From Botrytis cinerea B05.10 (Eukaryota > Ascomycota > Leotiomycetes > Helotiales > Sclerotiniaceae), in assembly GCF_000143535.2 (NCBI RefSeq), contig NC_037321.1, positions 1,922,001 to 1,986,000 on the forward strand: a DNA stretch of 64,000 bases, in the 5' to 3' direction. This document shows, piece after piece, positions 23,339-35,644 of this stretch. The translations under genes were made by a program, and so were the position numbers. Within the stretch, counting starts at the first letter, position 1; every line of letters begins with the position of its first letter. Below the pieces are notes generated by a model. That model was not told where the DNA came from. It saw only the letters and a program-made list of their open reading frames with translations, and made no database searches.

Positions 23339-24502
23339 CCACAAATCAACCCATCTTAACTTACAATTCACTATTGAACGTCAATTCAATCACTACAAGT
23401 CTGTGCTTTAAGGTTCATGACGGGAAGTCTAAAGATTCACTAACTAGCACCCCCATCAACAGGTAAGGATTAGTTTACCTCTTTGTTCTGAATTTCTCAA
23501 ATTTTTGGGTAGCAAAATGAATCAAAGGGATAGCTTATGAATGGTGGAATGAACGAAGTCTCAAAGTGGGAAGAATGGGGACGGGTAGAACCGCCATTTT
23601 GGTCGGCGCTGAGATCATTTCTTGATCTTTACTTTGGGGCTTTTGGGGGCTTTTTGGAGGCGTGATGGGAGGTTTTAGTCTTGCGGCTCATCTGGTGGCT
23701 CTATTTATAAATTTTGGGTGGTAAAGTGTTTTATAGAGAATTGTATGATGATGTACTAAATATTTATGTGTATGAAAAAAGGTTAAAAAATGGAAAAAAT
23801 AGAAAATCATTTCATCTCTCGATATCTGGAATTTCTAAATACCTAGAATTGATTTATAGTTGACATTGTATTAACGTCACGTACAGAGCATACTTCAGTG
23901 TTCCCCCAACAAATCGCAACTCTAACCGAATACCCTGAATTTCCATTCAGCACCCCCCACCCCCTCTAACGCACGCCACTTTTCGCTAATCAAATTCCCA
24001 AGAGATTCCCAAGCCTCATTGTTCCAAGTTTCATCCCGGCACAAAATAAGCAATCATACATACATGATATTGAAATCCAATACACAGGGTCTTGGGAATT
24101 TTGATGCGACACTGGTGGAAGGTATCAGGTAAGCTTCTGAATTTTGATTGATTGATTGCATTACACGAAGGAGAGGTTTTACGTATATATAGAAATCTCA
24201 ATACAGCGATATTCCTTGTAGTTCTTCATATCGAATATCATAGTTGAAGATCAATTTATGATTGGAGATGAGATGTGAAAAGACGAAACAAATGATTCGG
24301 CGATTAATCATTCATGACTGGGTGGAATTGTTTGAATCAGTTGGAGCGATAATAATAGAAATGGAAATATACGAATTATCGTACGACATATGAAATATGT
24401 GGTTGAGTTGAATGCGCATGGAGTAGTTATTACGAGATGAGATGAGATGAATGAATGGATGGATGGATGTGGTTTGTTTGCTTTGTTTTGTTTCATCACA
24501 CA

Positions 24503-24504
<2 letters not shown>

Positions 24505-24534
<30 letters not shown>
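24505..24534. repeat. (CT)n microsatellite
   Basis: About 14 CT dinucleotides. Confidence 0.9.
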
Positions 24535-24541
<7 letters not shown>

Positions 24542-25670
24542 GACTGAACCGGGTACTTGGATCCAAAGAAATCAATCAAGTAAGCAAGGTCTTACCTGTT
24601 AGAATATTTAACTTCTATCAAAAATAAAGATAGTGGGGGTTTCCTCTATTTACAAAATATATTCTTCGCAAAAACTTCCTAGCTAAGATGGTTAGAAAGG
24701 AATCTTGATGTTTCGGAAGAACATCTTCAAGATCGTTGGTAACAAGTGTATCTTCGAATTGGGTCGAATTAGGTTCTCGAATTTTGATGTAGTCTCATTT
24801 AATCTTATTCATTACTGATGATTGATGGATTGAATAGTAATCGTGCGTGTGAATATGCGTGCGTACGTATGTGTGTTTATAATGTTGTAAGGAAATTTCA
24901 TGAAGCAAGGAACTAGGTAGATATATACTGGGTCATTTGGACGATGGGGGAAGTAAATATGGGGTTTCTTCAAGCTTGTATTTATTCGAGTGTCTAGATT
25001 GTTGGGTTGGATTGAATGGATTAAATGGATTGAATGGATTAATTCGAATGCTGGGAATCTCTTAAAATTTAACCATTTCTGCTAAGCTTAATATATAGAC
25101 TGTTGAATACATGGTATGATTAAATATCATTCTATTTCACACACAATTTATTATAGATGAAAAAGACGGCAGTTGAATTTTGATAATTCAAATGCAGGGG
25201 TTGGAGTAGAATAGAAGTAAACATATTGTCATTGTCATTATTATTGTTATTATGTATCTTGAATGTTCGCGACGGAAAAATAAACTGACGACATCATTTA
25301 ACGAGTAATATAATTCCCTTTGATTTTGACGGAAAAAGGTTTGTATTCTCGATTGAGTCTATTCGCAAATAAGTAATGGGACTATTCATTGAATATAATC
25401 TTTCTTATTTATATGCATAGGAAATAACTATAGCCTGAGTGTATAAGATTCTTACTATCTAAATCAGAATTACTCAGATGAATGAATATATAAGGAAAAT
25501 GAAGTTATAAGTAGACTAATATGAAAGAAGTTTGAGTCAGTATTGTAATAATGATAGTTCATTCGTTAGAGGATTGAGTAGATTAGTAAAACTACTCAAA
25601 CCTCTATGAGTGAGTTGAGATTGGGAAGCCATGATTACTTTGTATCTCTTGAGAGGATGATACAACTTTG

Positions 25671-25766
25671 AAATGATGAGCACAGTCAATGATGAGCACA
25701 GTCAATGATGAGCCTAGTCAATGATGAGCACAGTCAATGATGAGCCTAGTTGATGATGAGCCTAGT
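25671..25766. repeat. 16-bp minisatellite AATGATGAGCMYAGTY
   Basis: Six tandem 16-bp units alternate between AATGATGAGCACAGTC and AATGATGAGCCTAGTC/T, ending in GATGATGATG. The alternation of two unit types suggests duplication of a two-unit block. Confidence 0.9.
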
Positions 25767-26408
25767 TGATGATGATGAAAAATATTGATCTTCCCTTGAT
25801 ACGATAGTAAAGTGTTGAGGGAGTATTCATCTTGATGCTTTGTATTCAACCGTAGATAAGTACGGATACTATATCTCTTGCGAAGTGCCTGACATTGATG
25901 GAAAAGTAGGATTCTGAGAGTAAGGGAAAGTATTACGAATTAAGAATTCTAGATTTGATTCATAATATTTGGAGCCTATAGTTTGATTTTCAGATCAATG
26001 ATGGTGTATGATCATGACAATAAAGAAAGTTAGAGAAAATTAAACAATAGAATAAATATAATACATATAAGATGAGGACATTACTTCTTATTATTATATT
26101 ATTTACAACTCCTCATAAGATTATATACGAAAGAAATATATTTCTATTACAAGAATATACTTCAAGTTAAAGCCTACTATTCAATTTCACTATTAGAGCT
26201 CAAAAATAACTCATCATTCAAAACTTTCTATTGTATGTCTAGAATGAGCGTAAACATATCTTAACACAGTCTTGAATATTCTATTTCATAACAACGACTC
26301 GCCTAACTTTTAGTAATGAAACTTCCCCTTTGTTATGAATAAGTGACTGCATCTTAGAATTTTTTAAGAAAAATTTTGATTGGTGTATTGCCGCTCGTTA
26401 AACAAAGA

Positions 26409-26463
26409 ATTGACATTCATCAAAGCTTTGTTGCATATCTAATATTGGGCGCGAGTTTGTGAA
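26409..26463 (+). repeat. 55-bp direct repeat, copy 1
   Basis: It starts ATTGACATTCATCAAAG and ends TTGGGCGCGAGTTTGTGAA. The second copy is at 26541-26596. Both include the reverse complement of the GATRTGCAAC motif. Confidence 0.75.
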
Positions 26464-26540
26464 GTTACTTCTCTATTTTTGGATTCCAACGTCAAGTGAT
26501 TCCTCCTTGGCTTCAATTATGATTGGTTAATTTGGGAAAA

Positions 26541-26596
26541 ATTGAGACTTCTCAAAGATAATGTTGCACATCTAGAATTGGGCGCGAGTTTTTGAA
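26541..26596 (+). repeat. 55-bp direct repeat, copy 2
   Basis: It starts ATTGAGACTTCTCAAAG and ends TTGGGCGCGAGTTTTTGAA. The conserved core is TTGCAYATCTARWATTGGGC; the flanks are less similar. Confidence 0.75.
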
Positions 26597-26989
26597 CTCA
26601 TTAGTGGCGAATTTATAGGGGTGAACCCCGTTGGCGAGCATAAATTTCTTTGTTGTCACATGCAGTCAGCTTGACAATGAATGAAGTTGGGTACATCTTA
26701 GGGTACATTTTAGCTGAGAAAAGTTCCTTAGCGAGGTCACCTGTACAATCATTTCTACTACTGTTTCATTTTCATGTAGAGATAATGTGATATAAGGTAA
26801 CATTTTCTCCGCAGTTTTTGATTTTGAGTGTCGAACCATATACATGAGAAGATAGGTTTCATATTCCCTCCATTTCACTTTGAAGATTAATCTATTTGAA
26901 TCTATTTATGATTCCATGTGACTTATAATAGATTAAACGTTATATTTCGGGCTTCTCGCTTATCATTTAAAGTTTTGATATGCCAGGCA

Positions 26990-27042
26990 TTCACTTCTTG
27001 ATCACTTCTTGGTCACTTCTTAATCACTTCTTAATCACTTCA
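26990..27042. repeat. 11-bp minisatellite TCACTTCTTRA
   Basis: Four full units and one partial unit in tandem, differing at the last two bases. Confidence 0.8.
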
Positions 27043-27587
27043 CAATACTTATATCTATGATGTCTCAATATACTTGTCCATACAAATGATCATACTTGTC
27101 AATTATATATGCACATACAAATGAATCAAGTAACAAACCCGAAAAGAATGTCATTCTAAATCATTTGATTCGGGAAGGAGAATCGGGACGGAGAATAAAT
27201 ATTTCCTCATACTAACTTAGTTACACAAATTAAGAGAACTCATTAGTTGTACCAAAATAGAAGATCTAGCCATTTACTTCCTTACAATAATATCTACCAG
27301 TGATTTACTTTCACGTGTCCAGATTTCCCCATTTTCTCCATTTCAAATAAATTATGAGGTAGTGGTGGGGTAAACCATACATCTTCAATCCTAAAGCGGG
27401 ACTTCTGCATTACAACCCAAATGATTGAACTCTCCCCTTTTCGGTCCTACATACATCAAAGTGGATTTTCTACCCACAATTAACCTCAACGGAACTACAT
27501 ATTCTAGGCAAATGCAAATCAAACGATATTCAACAACACGTGGAGTATTTCTGACCAAGTCATTATTTCAGTAGTAAAAGAGGCAGT

Positions 27588-28455
27588 TGCGGCAAAATAA
27601 GATATGCAACAAACAATCAAACATCATCATGTAGTCAAACATTATGAAATCCGTGAAACCCGTGAAATCCGTAAAATCCGCGGAATAACTGGAATTCGTG
27701 GAGTAACTGGAATCGTGGAGTAAGTGGAACCTTAATGCAAGTATCCCCGCACTATAAGTAACACCATGAGTAGTACAGGAACGATAATTTATTTATCAAG
27801 TTGACGCCATATAGATGGTGGGTATACCGCGGAGCAGCCCGCAAATCGAGATATGCAACAAAAAGATTTTGAAATGTGATAGAAATGAATAGTAGGTCAA
27901 AGTTGAATAGAAAAACTTACTACGTTACATATGAAGTAGTACATGAATTGATCAAAATGTAATACAAATGATGTGGTGATCCCCCGGATGTGAAACTCGA
28001 TGTGCAATTGCAACAAACGTGGCTATAATGATGATGATTATAATTATGATGGTTATAAAGATGGATTGTAAAAGTTATGCGTGTGTGTGTGAGAGGAGAA
28101 TAATGTATGATGATGTGGTGGAAAGAAAGGAGGGGTAAATTCGAGACAAGGTTTAAAAAACGATTCGTGATTGTGTGTGTAAGTATGTTAGAGATGGATG
28201 TCGAAGTCAGTTATTTGCTACTCCTCCCATAGGTCGAATACTTCGATCATGCACCTCGTACCTAATTCATTCATACGCGCATATATCCTTCAAATATGAC
28301 TCTCCCCAACTCGGGTTCATAGTCATATCTCGAATTCTTACTAGTAATTTCAAGGAGATGCCCGAAATATGAGATATGCAACAAATCATCTAATGCGTCA
28401 TGCATATCACCAAAGATTAAACCATGGAATGATCCGCAGATTACGATGTGCAACA
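27588..28455 (+). repeat. Cluster of five CCG-x(10-14)-GATRTGCAACAAA motifs
   Basis: Same-strand occurrences end near 27613, 27862, 28015, 28385 and 28456. Each has a CCG/CGGC-type GC-rich start, an A/T-rich spacer of similar length, then GATATGCAACAAA or GATGTGCAACAAA. The third has an extra TGCAA duplication. Two further copies lie on the opposite strand in the 55-bp repeats, and a shortened one lies near 46028-46042. Confidence 0.6.
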
Positions 28456-28520
28456 AAACCAAACTCTCGGGAGGTACCCGCATGCATTTATGGTGGCATG
28501 ATTGATGAAGTTGTGTAACA

Positions 28521-30132
28521 TTGTCAGAAAGGCTCGTGATGTGAATTAGTTATCGAGAATTATCTTGAATGTCACTGGTGTTAGCCTTGTCGGGTCAGAA
28601 GTTATACAAGAGTCAATATGTAAGGCTATGTGTAATAGTCGAATCTGAATGCGTCCTTGAAATATTTTTTGATTAGAAAGTTTCTTGTGATTGATGTCTT
28701 CTAAATTGATGGGACGTTTTTCGGCAATTTGATACTTCTTTGACTCGTCACTCCCGAGCATCATTAGTCGAGAACATGCCCAAAAACATACACGGAGTTG
28801 ATTTTGACGGAATTGGTAGAAAGGTTTTCCAATATTCAATAGCAAACGATTAAAACCTGTCTATACTCAACCTAGTGGCGTCAAATATCTTCTGGAAAGT
28901 TTTCCGCTGTACAAAGAGGTTGAATATTCCGAATCATTCATCTACCCCTATTTAGGCGCGTGAAATCATCAATCACTTCTAATCAAAGCTTCACAACTCC
29001 ATAATGAGTTCACGATATACTTTCAGGAATAAAGTCATAGATTCTCTAGACTTGAGTCTAGATTCCAGTCGCTAGAATCATTTTTGAAATTACAAGCCCA
29101 AACTATATATTCAAGGAGAGTAGGCGTCAAGATTAGACGTCAAGATTAGACGAGAGCCACTTGCCAATTCCAATAGCGACTTCACCGACGTGCTACGGAA
29201 TTGATTGAATGAGAATGAAAAAAGATCACATCATAGATGAATTAATTCGATATAAGTTGACCATCAACTAGTGTTGATAATATTGTGGGTTCTTTTGTCG
29301 TCGAATTTTCCTTCATTGTCGAAAAATGGAAAGTCAATGATCTGGCTGCATTTATGGCCAATTACATCATAGTAGGGGACAAAATCTCTATTACTATGCT
29401 TGCAAGTCTCAAGCATAGTTTCAGATCTTGAGAAGTCTTCATCTAAAGAAGTTTGATTTAAATACCCATTCGGATATACCCATCATTTTTATATACACCA
29501 TGCTGCTGATATTCAGAGCTTCACGTGACATGATGATTCAATAGACATCTCTCTCATGATTCAAAATCTCCTCACCATTCAGGCGGTCTCATATTATTTG
29601 TATCTCGACTTATGTCACTTTACTCAATTCGTTTTCATCATCAGTACCAAATTATTACACCCATCAAAAGTTTTCATTCTTCTCAAACCAGGTGATTTAC
29701 ATAAACCATAGGTTGATGGGTGAAATTTCCTTGTCAAAATAAAAGCAAGCAGGATTTCAAGAATGATATTACGGGCCTATCAACTTTGAAGTAAATGCAG
29801 TAAGATCAAGACTTTTCCGGATAATCCCATTCATGGTTTGTATTTTCCCCCTTAAATGGCGCACAAGTGGCACGTACGATAATACCAACCAACATGTTAC
29901 CAACATATTACCCACATGTGCTTCAAAGGCACAGTAATTTGATGATGATTTATTTGATTATGATGTAAGTATCTTGCATGGTAGTTTTCTGGTTTGCTTT
30001 ATCTTCTGATCAATTCTTTGTCCTTCTCATTTTCTTGTTTCCTACTCCCCTCTCGATCATCAAGATATCATCTTCAATTCTACATCCAACCTACCATCTC
30101 TTAAATCAAGTCCCTCTCAAAAAACTTTCACC
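28521..30132. other. Right end of the gene-poor region; upstream of the oxidoreductase gene
   Basis: No supported gene. AT-rich; the last few hundred bases should hold the promoter and leader of the MDR oxidoreductase gene. No repeat or RNA-like structure stands out. Confidence 0.5.
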
Positions 30133-31627
30133 ATGAAAGCAGTAATTGTCGAAACAGCTGGTAAAGCTATTGTATCCAACATCCCCGAACCAGCTCTAAA
30201 GCCCGATTTTGTTAAAGTCAAAACTGTTGCAGTAGCCATCAATCCAAGTATGTACACACTTCAAATAACCCTTGAATATTAAGTTAAGCTCAAGACCAGC
30301 GGATTTTCATCATGCATCAGGTGTTGCACCCGATGGTCATATACTTGGATGTGATTATTCTGGTATAGTTGAAGAAGTAGGACCTGAATGTAAAAATTCA
30401 GATTTGAAAAAAGGAGATCGTATTTGTGGACCTTGTCATGGTGGGAATACTGTTGGTAGCTTTCTCTTATTTTTACCCCTATTCTCTTCACACCTCTCTT
30501 CACACCTCTCTTCACACCTCTCAATATCCCTCATATTTATCCCTCTCTCAACACACATCATAAAAATACTAATTCTCAATAGAATGACAAAGAAAGTGGT
30601 ACCTTTGCCGAAGCTATTTTTGCACCAGATGGTATCTTTACCAAGATTCCAGACAGCATGTCATTCGAAGATGCAGCAACAATTGGTGTAGCAATCTTAA
30701 GTACAGGTCAAGCTCTTTATATGAATTTGAATCTTCCACTTCCTACTGAACCTAGCAAAACTCCATTTCCGATATTGATTTATGGAGGAAGTACAACCTG
30801 TGGAGCTATGGCAATTCAATTTGCCAAATTGTATGTTCCTTCTTTGAATTGTGTTCCCCCTCGAATTTCCCATGATTTTCATTCGAAAGGACAGTCAAAC
30901 CCTAAGATACAAGACTCAACTAACAAAATTAGATCTGGTCTCACAGTCATAACAGCTTGCAGTCCCTCCAATTTCGATTATGTCAAATCACTCGGCGCAG
31001 ATGCCGTTTTCGATTACCACTCTCCCACTTGTGGAGCTGACATTCGAGCGTACACCAACTCATCTCTTCACTACATTTACGATTGCATATGCTCTGAATC
31101 TACATTCGCCATCTGTGCCGCGGCGTTCCCCGAGAAAGGATCTTTTACCGGGGAATTGAAATTGATTGGGGTACTTCCCGTGGATACATTTGCGAGAAAG
31201 AATGAGGAAAATGTTGATGCCAAAGCTTTCTTAGCATACACGGCGTTTGGGAAAGCTTTCTCAAAGTTTGGCTTGGATATCCCGTTTTATCCAGAGCACT
31301 ATGAATTTGCAGTTCGATTTTGGAAGATGAGTGCAAAGTTACTGGAGGAGGGGAAGATAAAGAATCAACCTGCTATTGTGAGACCGGGAGGATTAAAAGG
31401 AGTCATTGATGGGTAAGTGATTTACTTTATTTTGTCGAAAGATAAATCTAGATCTATGCTAACTGGAGTTTAGTATGTTGGAGGTATCGGAAGGGAAAGT
31501 TAGTGCGGGAAAATTGGTCTATAGAATTGATGAAACCCCAACGGATGAAGAATTGGAGAAGATGGATAATGAGGAGGGACAAGAGATTAAAGGACCTGAT
31601 CTTTACAAATCTCAATGGATGAAGTAA
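30133..31627 (+). CDS. Zinc-type medium-chain dehydrogenase/reductase, ToxD-like enoyl reductase subgroup
   Basis: Exons 30133-30247, 30300-30451, 30583-30830, 30933-31412 and 31474-31627 give 382 residues. The MDR fold is clear: MKAVIVETAGKAIVSNIPEP at the start, AINPTDFHHASG across the first junction, ILGCDYSGIVEEVG, KKGDRICG and HGGN. The Rossmann region follows (ILIYGGSTTCGAMAIQFAKL, then GADAVFDYHSP). The Cys/His zinc ligands of alcohol dehydrogenases are absent, as in fungal ToxD/trans-enoyl-reductase relatives, which use NADPH on activated double bonds. The second intron (131 nt, donor GTTGGT) contains a tandem CTCTTCACAC repeat. No polyketide synthase lies nearby, so a secondary-metabolite role is unsupported here. 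The substrate is unknown. Confidence 0.88.
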
Positions 31628-31950
31628 TTGATGATTAGAGTGTTCAGGTTATGTCACATGTCACGTCACCTGATCTTATTCTTTATTGAGAAAGATAATA
31701 GGCTTCGTGGCTTCCATCTCTTTTTGATTCACATTAAGCAAGTTATCTTGCCAATTAACATATCAATTCAGATCTCAATTCAAATCTCAATTCAAATTCT
31801 ATATACATTGATCGATCAACTTTTGATAACTCCGTGTCTAATTCATTCATAGTTAAAAAAAGATAGGATTTTTCATCACGAGGAGAATATCACAACAACC
31901 ATCACAACATCAATCATCACAACATCATCACTCATCCCCCTAACCAGAAC
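31628..31950. other. Convergent intergenic spacer
   Basis: This 323-bp spacer separates two convergent 3' ends. It holds a small TCAATTCAAATC repeat (about 31763-31798). No gene is seen. Confidence 0.5.
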
Positions 31951-34509
31951 CTATACCATAACAGGACCAATAACTGAACCTTCAACCTCACCATTCCTAT
32001 ACCTTCTTCCTGCTACCCCAAGAATACCTTCTCCACCAACCGCTAATATACCTAATTTATCCCCCGCCATGATATCCCCAATCACTGCTGGTTCATGTGC
32101 CAACCCCCCAAAGAACTTCCCCTCATTCCCAGTATTGCCATGTAGTATTACTGGCAATTTTGGCATTCTCTCAGCCGCACCTCTAGTCAAAAATATCACC
32201 GAAAGAGAATTCAATGTGGTGGTCCATGTACGACTAAATGCACTACGTATACCCAGGTACAATAATGATAATGTAAGGTAGGCGATTAAGATACTGACAA
32301 TGATGATGACGGGTAAGGGAAGGTGTGGACGTTTGACTACTTTCCCCATTTCGGTGAATAAAGGATGGGCAGGATCAATCACGGTATTTTCCGCTGCGAC
32401 TTCCCATGCAGTTTTGGTGGCGAGAAATGTCGAAATTCGGAGACTGTTTTCAAGGTAATTTGGATTGGCTGCAAATCGACTGAGATAAGATGCGTAAGAT
32501 CTAATCATGTTAGTAATTCTCTGATACTTGGGTAGAGATTCGATGGTTAATTACTCATTCTGATTTATCGATCTCGTAAATTTGCTGAGCGGCCATTGTA
32601 TGTTAAGGCGTTGATCAATCCCGCCATATTCATCTGTCATACTGCTCCAATCTGGAAATAATGCTAGAGCGGAACTCAAGAGAGGACCATGATAGTCAAG
32701 TAACATGCGATTGATGGTACTGTATCGACCAACTCGTGGATTACTTTCATTGAATATTGTTCGAGGGGTTTCTTCACTAAATCCATGTCAACTTCAACAT
32801 CTTATCATCTGTGATATAATCAATACCTTTCTATCGCCCCAAAGATAGGAAAGTCGGCAGGTAACAGAGGACCAGCACGATTGTTACCGTATGTCGGAAG
32901 ATTGAAATACCCAAATGTGGTCTCTGCAATACACCTGTACGTACTTAGTCAAAACAATAACATCGAATGCATTTGAGAAGAGAATTACTTTTGTGTGTAA
33001 TTTTTCAAAGATTCAATTTCAGTGGGTTCATAACCAATATCTTTCATGGACCAACCAATGTCAAGATACAACAATTCTTCGATAGTTTGGAGAGTCCTAT
33101 TCACCGACCATGGAAAAGCAAATTTATTTCCTGGCACACAGACATTCAAACTCAATCCACTGATAGCATAGCCAGCATATTCAATATACATGGAATTATC
33201 TACAGTGTTTAAATTGATCGAAGTAGTCCATGGCGAAATACCTGGACAGACTGTTGGAAACTGGCGTTGTGGAATGATGAAACATGTGATGGATGTGTTC
33301 ATTCGAAGACCGGTAGAATTATACATCCCGTTGTTATAAGTATTATGTTGAATCGCATACCATGATGTTGAAGAATTTGATAATCTTTGTTGGAGACCGG
33401 CTGAGATATCAGCAGATGGACTTTCATTTGAATGTGAGATGGAAGAGTTTGATGGATTCCATAAATTCGGTTGAATATCATTCGGATTGGTGTCAACCAA
33501 AGCCGTGCTCAGAGCTCCTTGATATCCATGTGAAGTGTACAAATCGTAAAGACTTTGTTCGCCGTTGAGGAGTGGATAACTATAGCGATACATGGAATCA
33601 AAGTAATTTTTAGATGGATATTGAGGATTCGGTACGTAGATATCAAAAACCTGAAGAGAACCTTGCTGGATGGGGTAAATCAATATTGCTAAAAGGGTTA
33701 TTAAATCTTCTCAATCTATTATCGAAGAGAAAGGACTTACCCGATATACAAAGACTACAAGCATATAATAGATAGCTTGATTTAATAGATCGCATCTCCT
33801 TTCTAGTCACACACTTCCAAAGCGTTGGGATGCTAAGCCAACTTTCATCGGCAATAGCAAGTATCTGACTCAATGTGTATCCTGGTTTGGAAATCTGTCG
33901 CTGTGTGAGAATGACAGCAGCTCTTGAGAGAATAGTCGATAGAACAATTAGTACAAAGAGGGAACAAATTGAGATTAATACTTGGAAAGCTTTCAACCAT
34001 CTTTCATTCGATTGGAAATCGTATTTCCTGGTCGCAGCTGTAACCTCGTATGAATAGTTCGAACCAAAAGGTTTATAACAGGTGTGAAGGAGTCCCTGTT
34101 AGTTACATTCAATTGTGAGATATTCCAACGACACTACTTGACTTGGAGAACTCACAATCCATTGCAATAGGATCAAGGTCGAAAATACTAATGACAACCA
34201 AAGCCCACCAAAATCCCTTGCCAAAGTATGACTTTTGACTTGCGAGACTTCGGGAGAAATTGTGTAGGCAGGAGGATTTTCATGATGAAGTGATGAATGA
34301 AAGTCATGATCGAACCCATCCAAGGTGCGCTCGGGTATCCGAACAGCAGCGATGTTGTGTGAAATTGAAGATGGTTCTCTAGTTGATGAAGTCGCATGAT
34401 CTTGATCTCTATCGAAGCTTCTCCGACTATCCCCCATCGAAGAAACAGGAGAAGTAGAATGAGTTTCTCGTTCAGGAAGAGAACTTAATTCATATTGAAG
34501 ATTTGCCAT
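31951..34509 (-). CDS. Uncharacterised multi-pass membrane protein with a large glycosylated loop
   Basis: The minus-strand exons 34509-34156, 34095-33741, 33688-32989, 32934-32827, 32776-32555 and 32500-31951 give 762 residues; all five introns are 50-60 nt and the frame closes. A Ser/Pro-rich cytosolic-looking N-terminus (about 1-95) is followed by three hydrophobic helices (LWLSLVFSTLILLQWI; VLISICSLFVLIVLSTIL; YLLYACSLCISGAILIYPI). A loop of about 390 residues has many N-x-S/T sites and few cysteines. A fourth helix (PVIIIVSILIAYLTLSLLYL) precedes a Gly-rich tail. The layout fits a plasma-membrane protein with an extracellular domain. I recognise the type from ascomycete genomes only as uncharacterised; I propose no function. 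Confidence 0.8.
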
Positions 34510-35644
34510 AGTTGGATTTCTACGACGACGATGATGTTAAGGAATATCCATCTGCCAAAAAAGAATGAGCCTTGGTAAATTGTTTGATTGTGCTGGAAGA
34601 GAAAACAGGTACCAAGGAGAATAATCGTTTCGAGATAGCTTACGGCACAGGTGCAGGAAAAGCGATGCAATCAATTTTATCGTAATCTATGCATTTACCC
34701 GCGATCCTTGAATCGGCTTACATGACAGTTCCCTCGATGATTATTGATTCGCCAACCTCATGAAGGTTCTTATTGCACGGCCAAGTTCGACTGTATTTCG
34801 AAGCCTTACTCTAATGCATGATAACAACTGATCGCTTGATTGGATAAGTATTTGGAATTACTCTCAGAACTCCGCCGGTTCTTCAATTAGTAAGACTGTG
34901 AGAAGTATTCTGACCTAAAGCAGAGATGGCCATCAAAATCGAGGGTTTCTGGTCGTTTTATCTATCGATACATACCTTTCTCTCCGAAAATGAAGTTCCA
35001 GTCTATTTGCGAACATTACCAAATACCTTGAAAGAATAATATACGTATCAATTCCTAGAGGTGGAACAGTATGAAGAATATACATATACCTACTCATCAA
35101 CCCAGTCTCGCCAGTGTGAGCTGACAGATCATGTACACTAGACTCGTCACATGACTCTATTCTCATTTAGGACATTTTGAAACGCATTAATAATTTCGTG
35201 GATCGACAATCTCACTGATGGGGTAGGCATTTACGCATTCACCAAAATTATGGCTTGTGATGTCATCTTCCATAGAATAAGTTTCTGAAGACTTCATGCA
35301 TGAAGTGCAAAGGCTGTAAACCAAACATATGAATTTTGCTCTAGGGTAAACGAAACCAATAGAGCAGACGAGCTCTATAAAATAAGATAAGAAGAATTAT
35401 ATGATTGCTCCCCATCAAGTAACTAAATCCGAGTTACTGACTCTCTCGTCTGCTCATCTTCCGCCGCGTCGAATCCACCTCCATCAAGAAATGATTACAC
35501 AAGGAAACGCAGACTCAAATATCGGCCACCAGGGAATAATTGGAATTGAATAACCTTGATTCAGTTTCCTTGAATGAAGTAATGGAGTCGAATTAGAGTT
35601 TGTAATTCCGAACTTTAGTGTTAAATCTCTCCACTCATATTCGG
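34510..35644. other. Intergenic region
   Basis: It includes the promoter side of the membrane-protein gene and the 3' flank of the formamidase gene. No gene, repeat or RNA is recognised. A TATAAAA-like sequence (35375) has no gene in reach. Confidence 0.5.

Larger units (their letters stand above)
23339..26400. other. Gene-poor AT-rich region
   Basis: No supported gene. It holds a (CT)n tract (24505-24534), a 16-bp minisatellite (25671-25766) and scattered TGGATTGAAT-type repeats near 25015-25045. Base composition becomes more AT-rich to the right. Confidence 0.5.
26401..28520. other. Region with recurring GATRTGCAACAAA motif and a 55-bp direct repeat
   Basis: No gene is seen. It contains a 55-bp imperfect direct repeat and seven occurrences of the motif on both strands (separate entries). 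Other content is AT-rich with an 11-bp TCACTTCTTRA minisatellite at 26990-27042. Confidence 0.5.
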
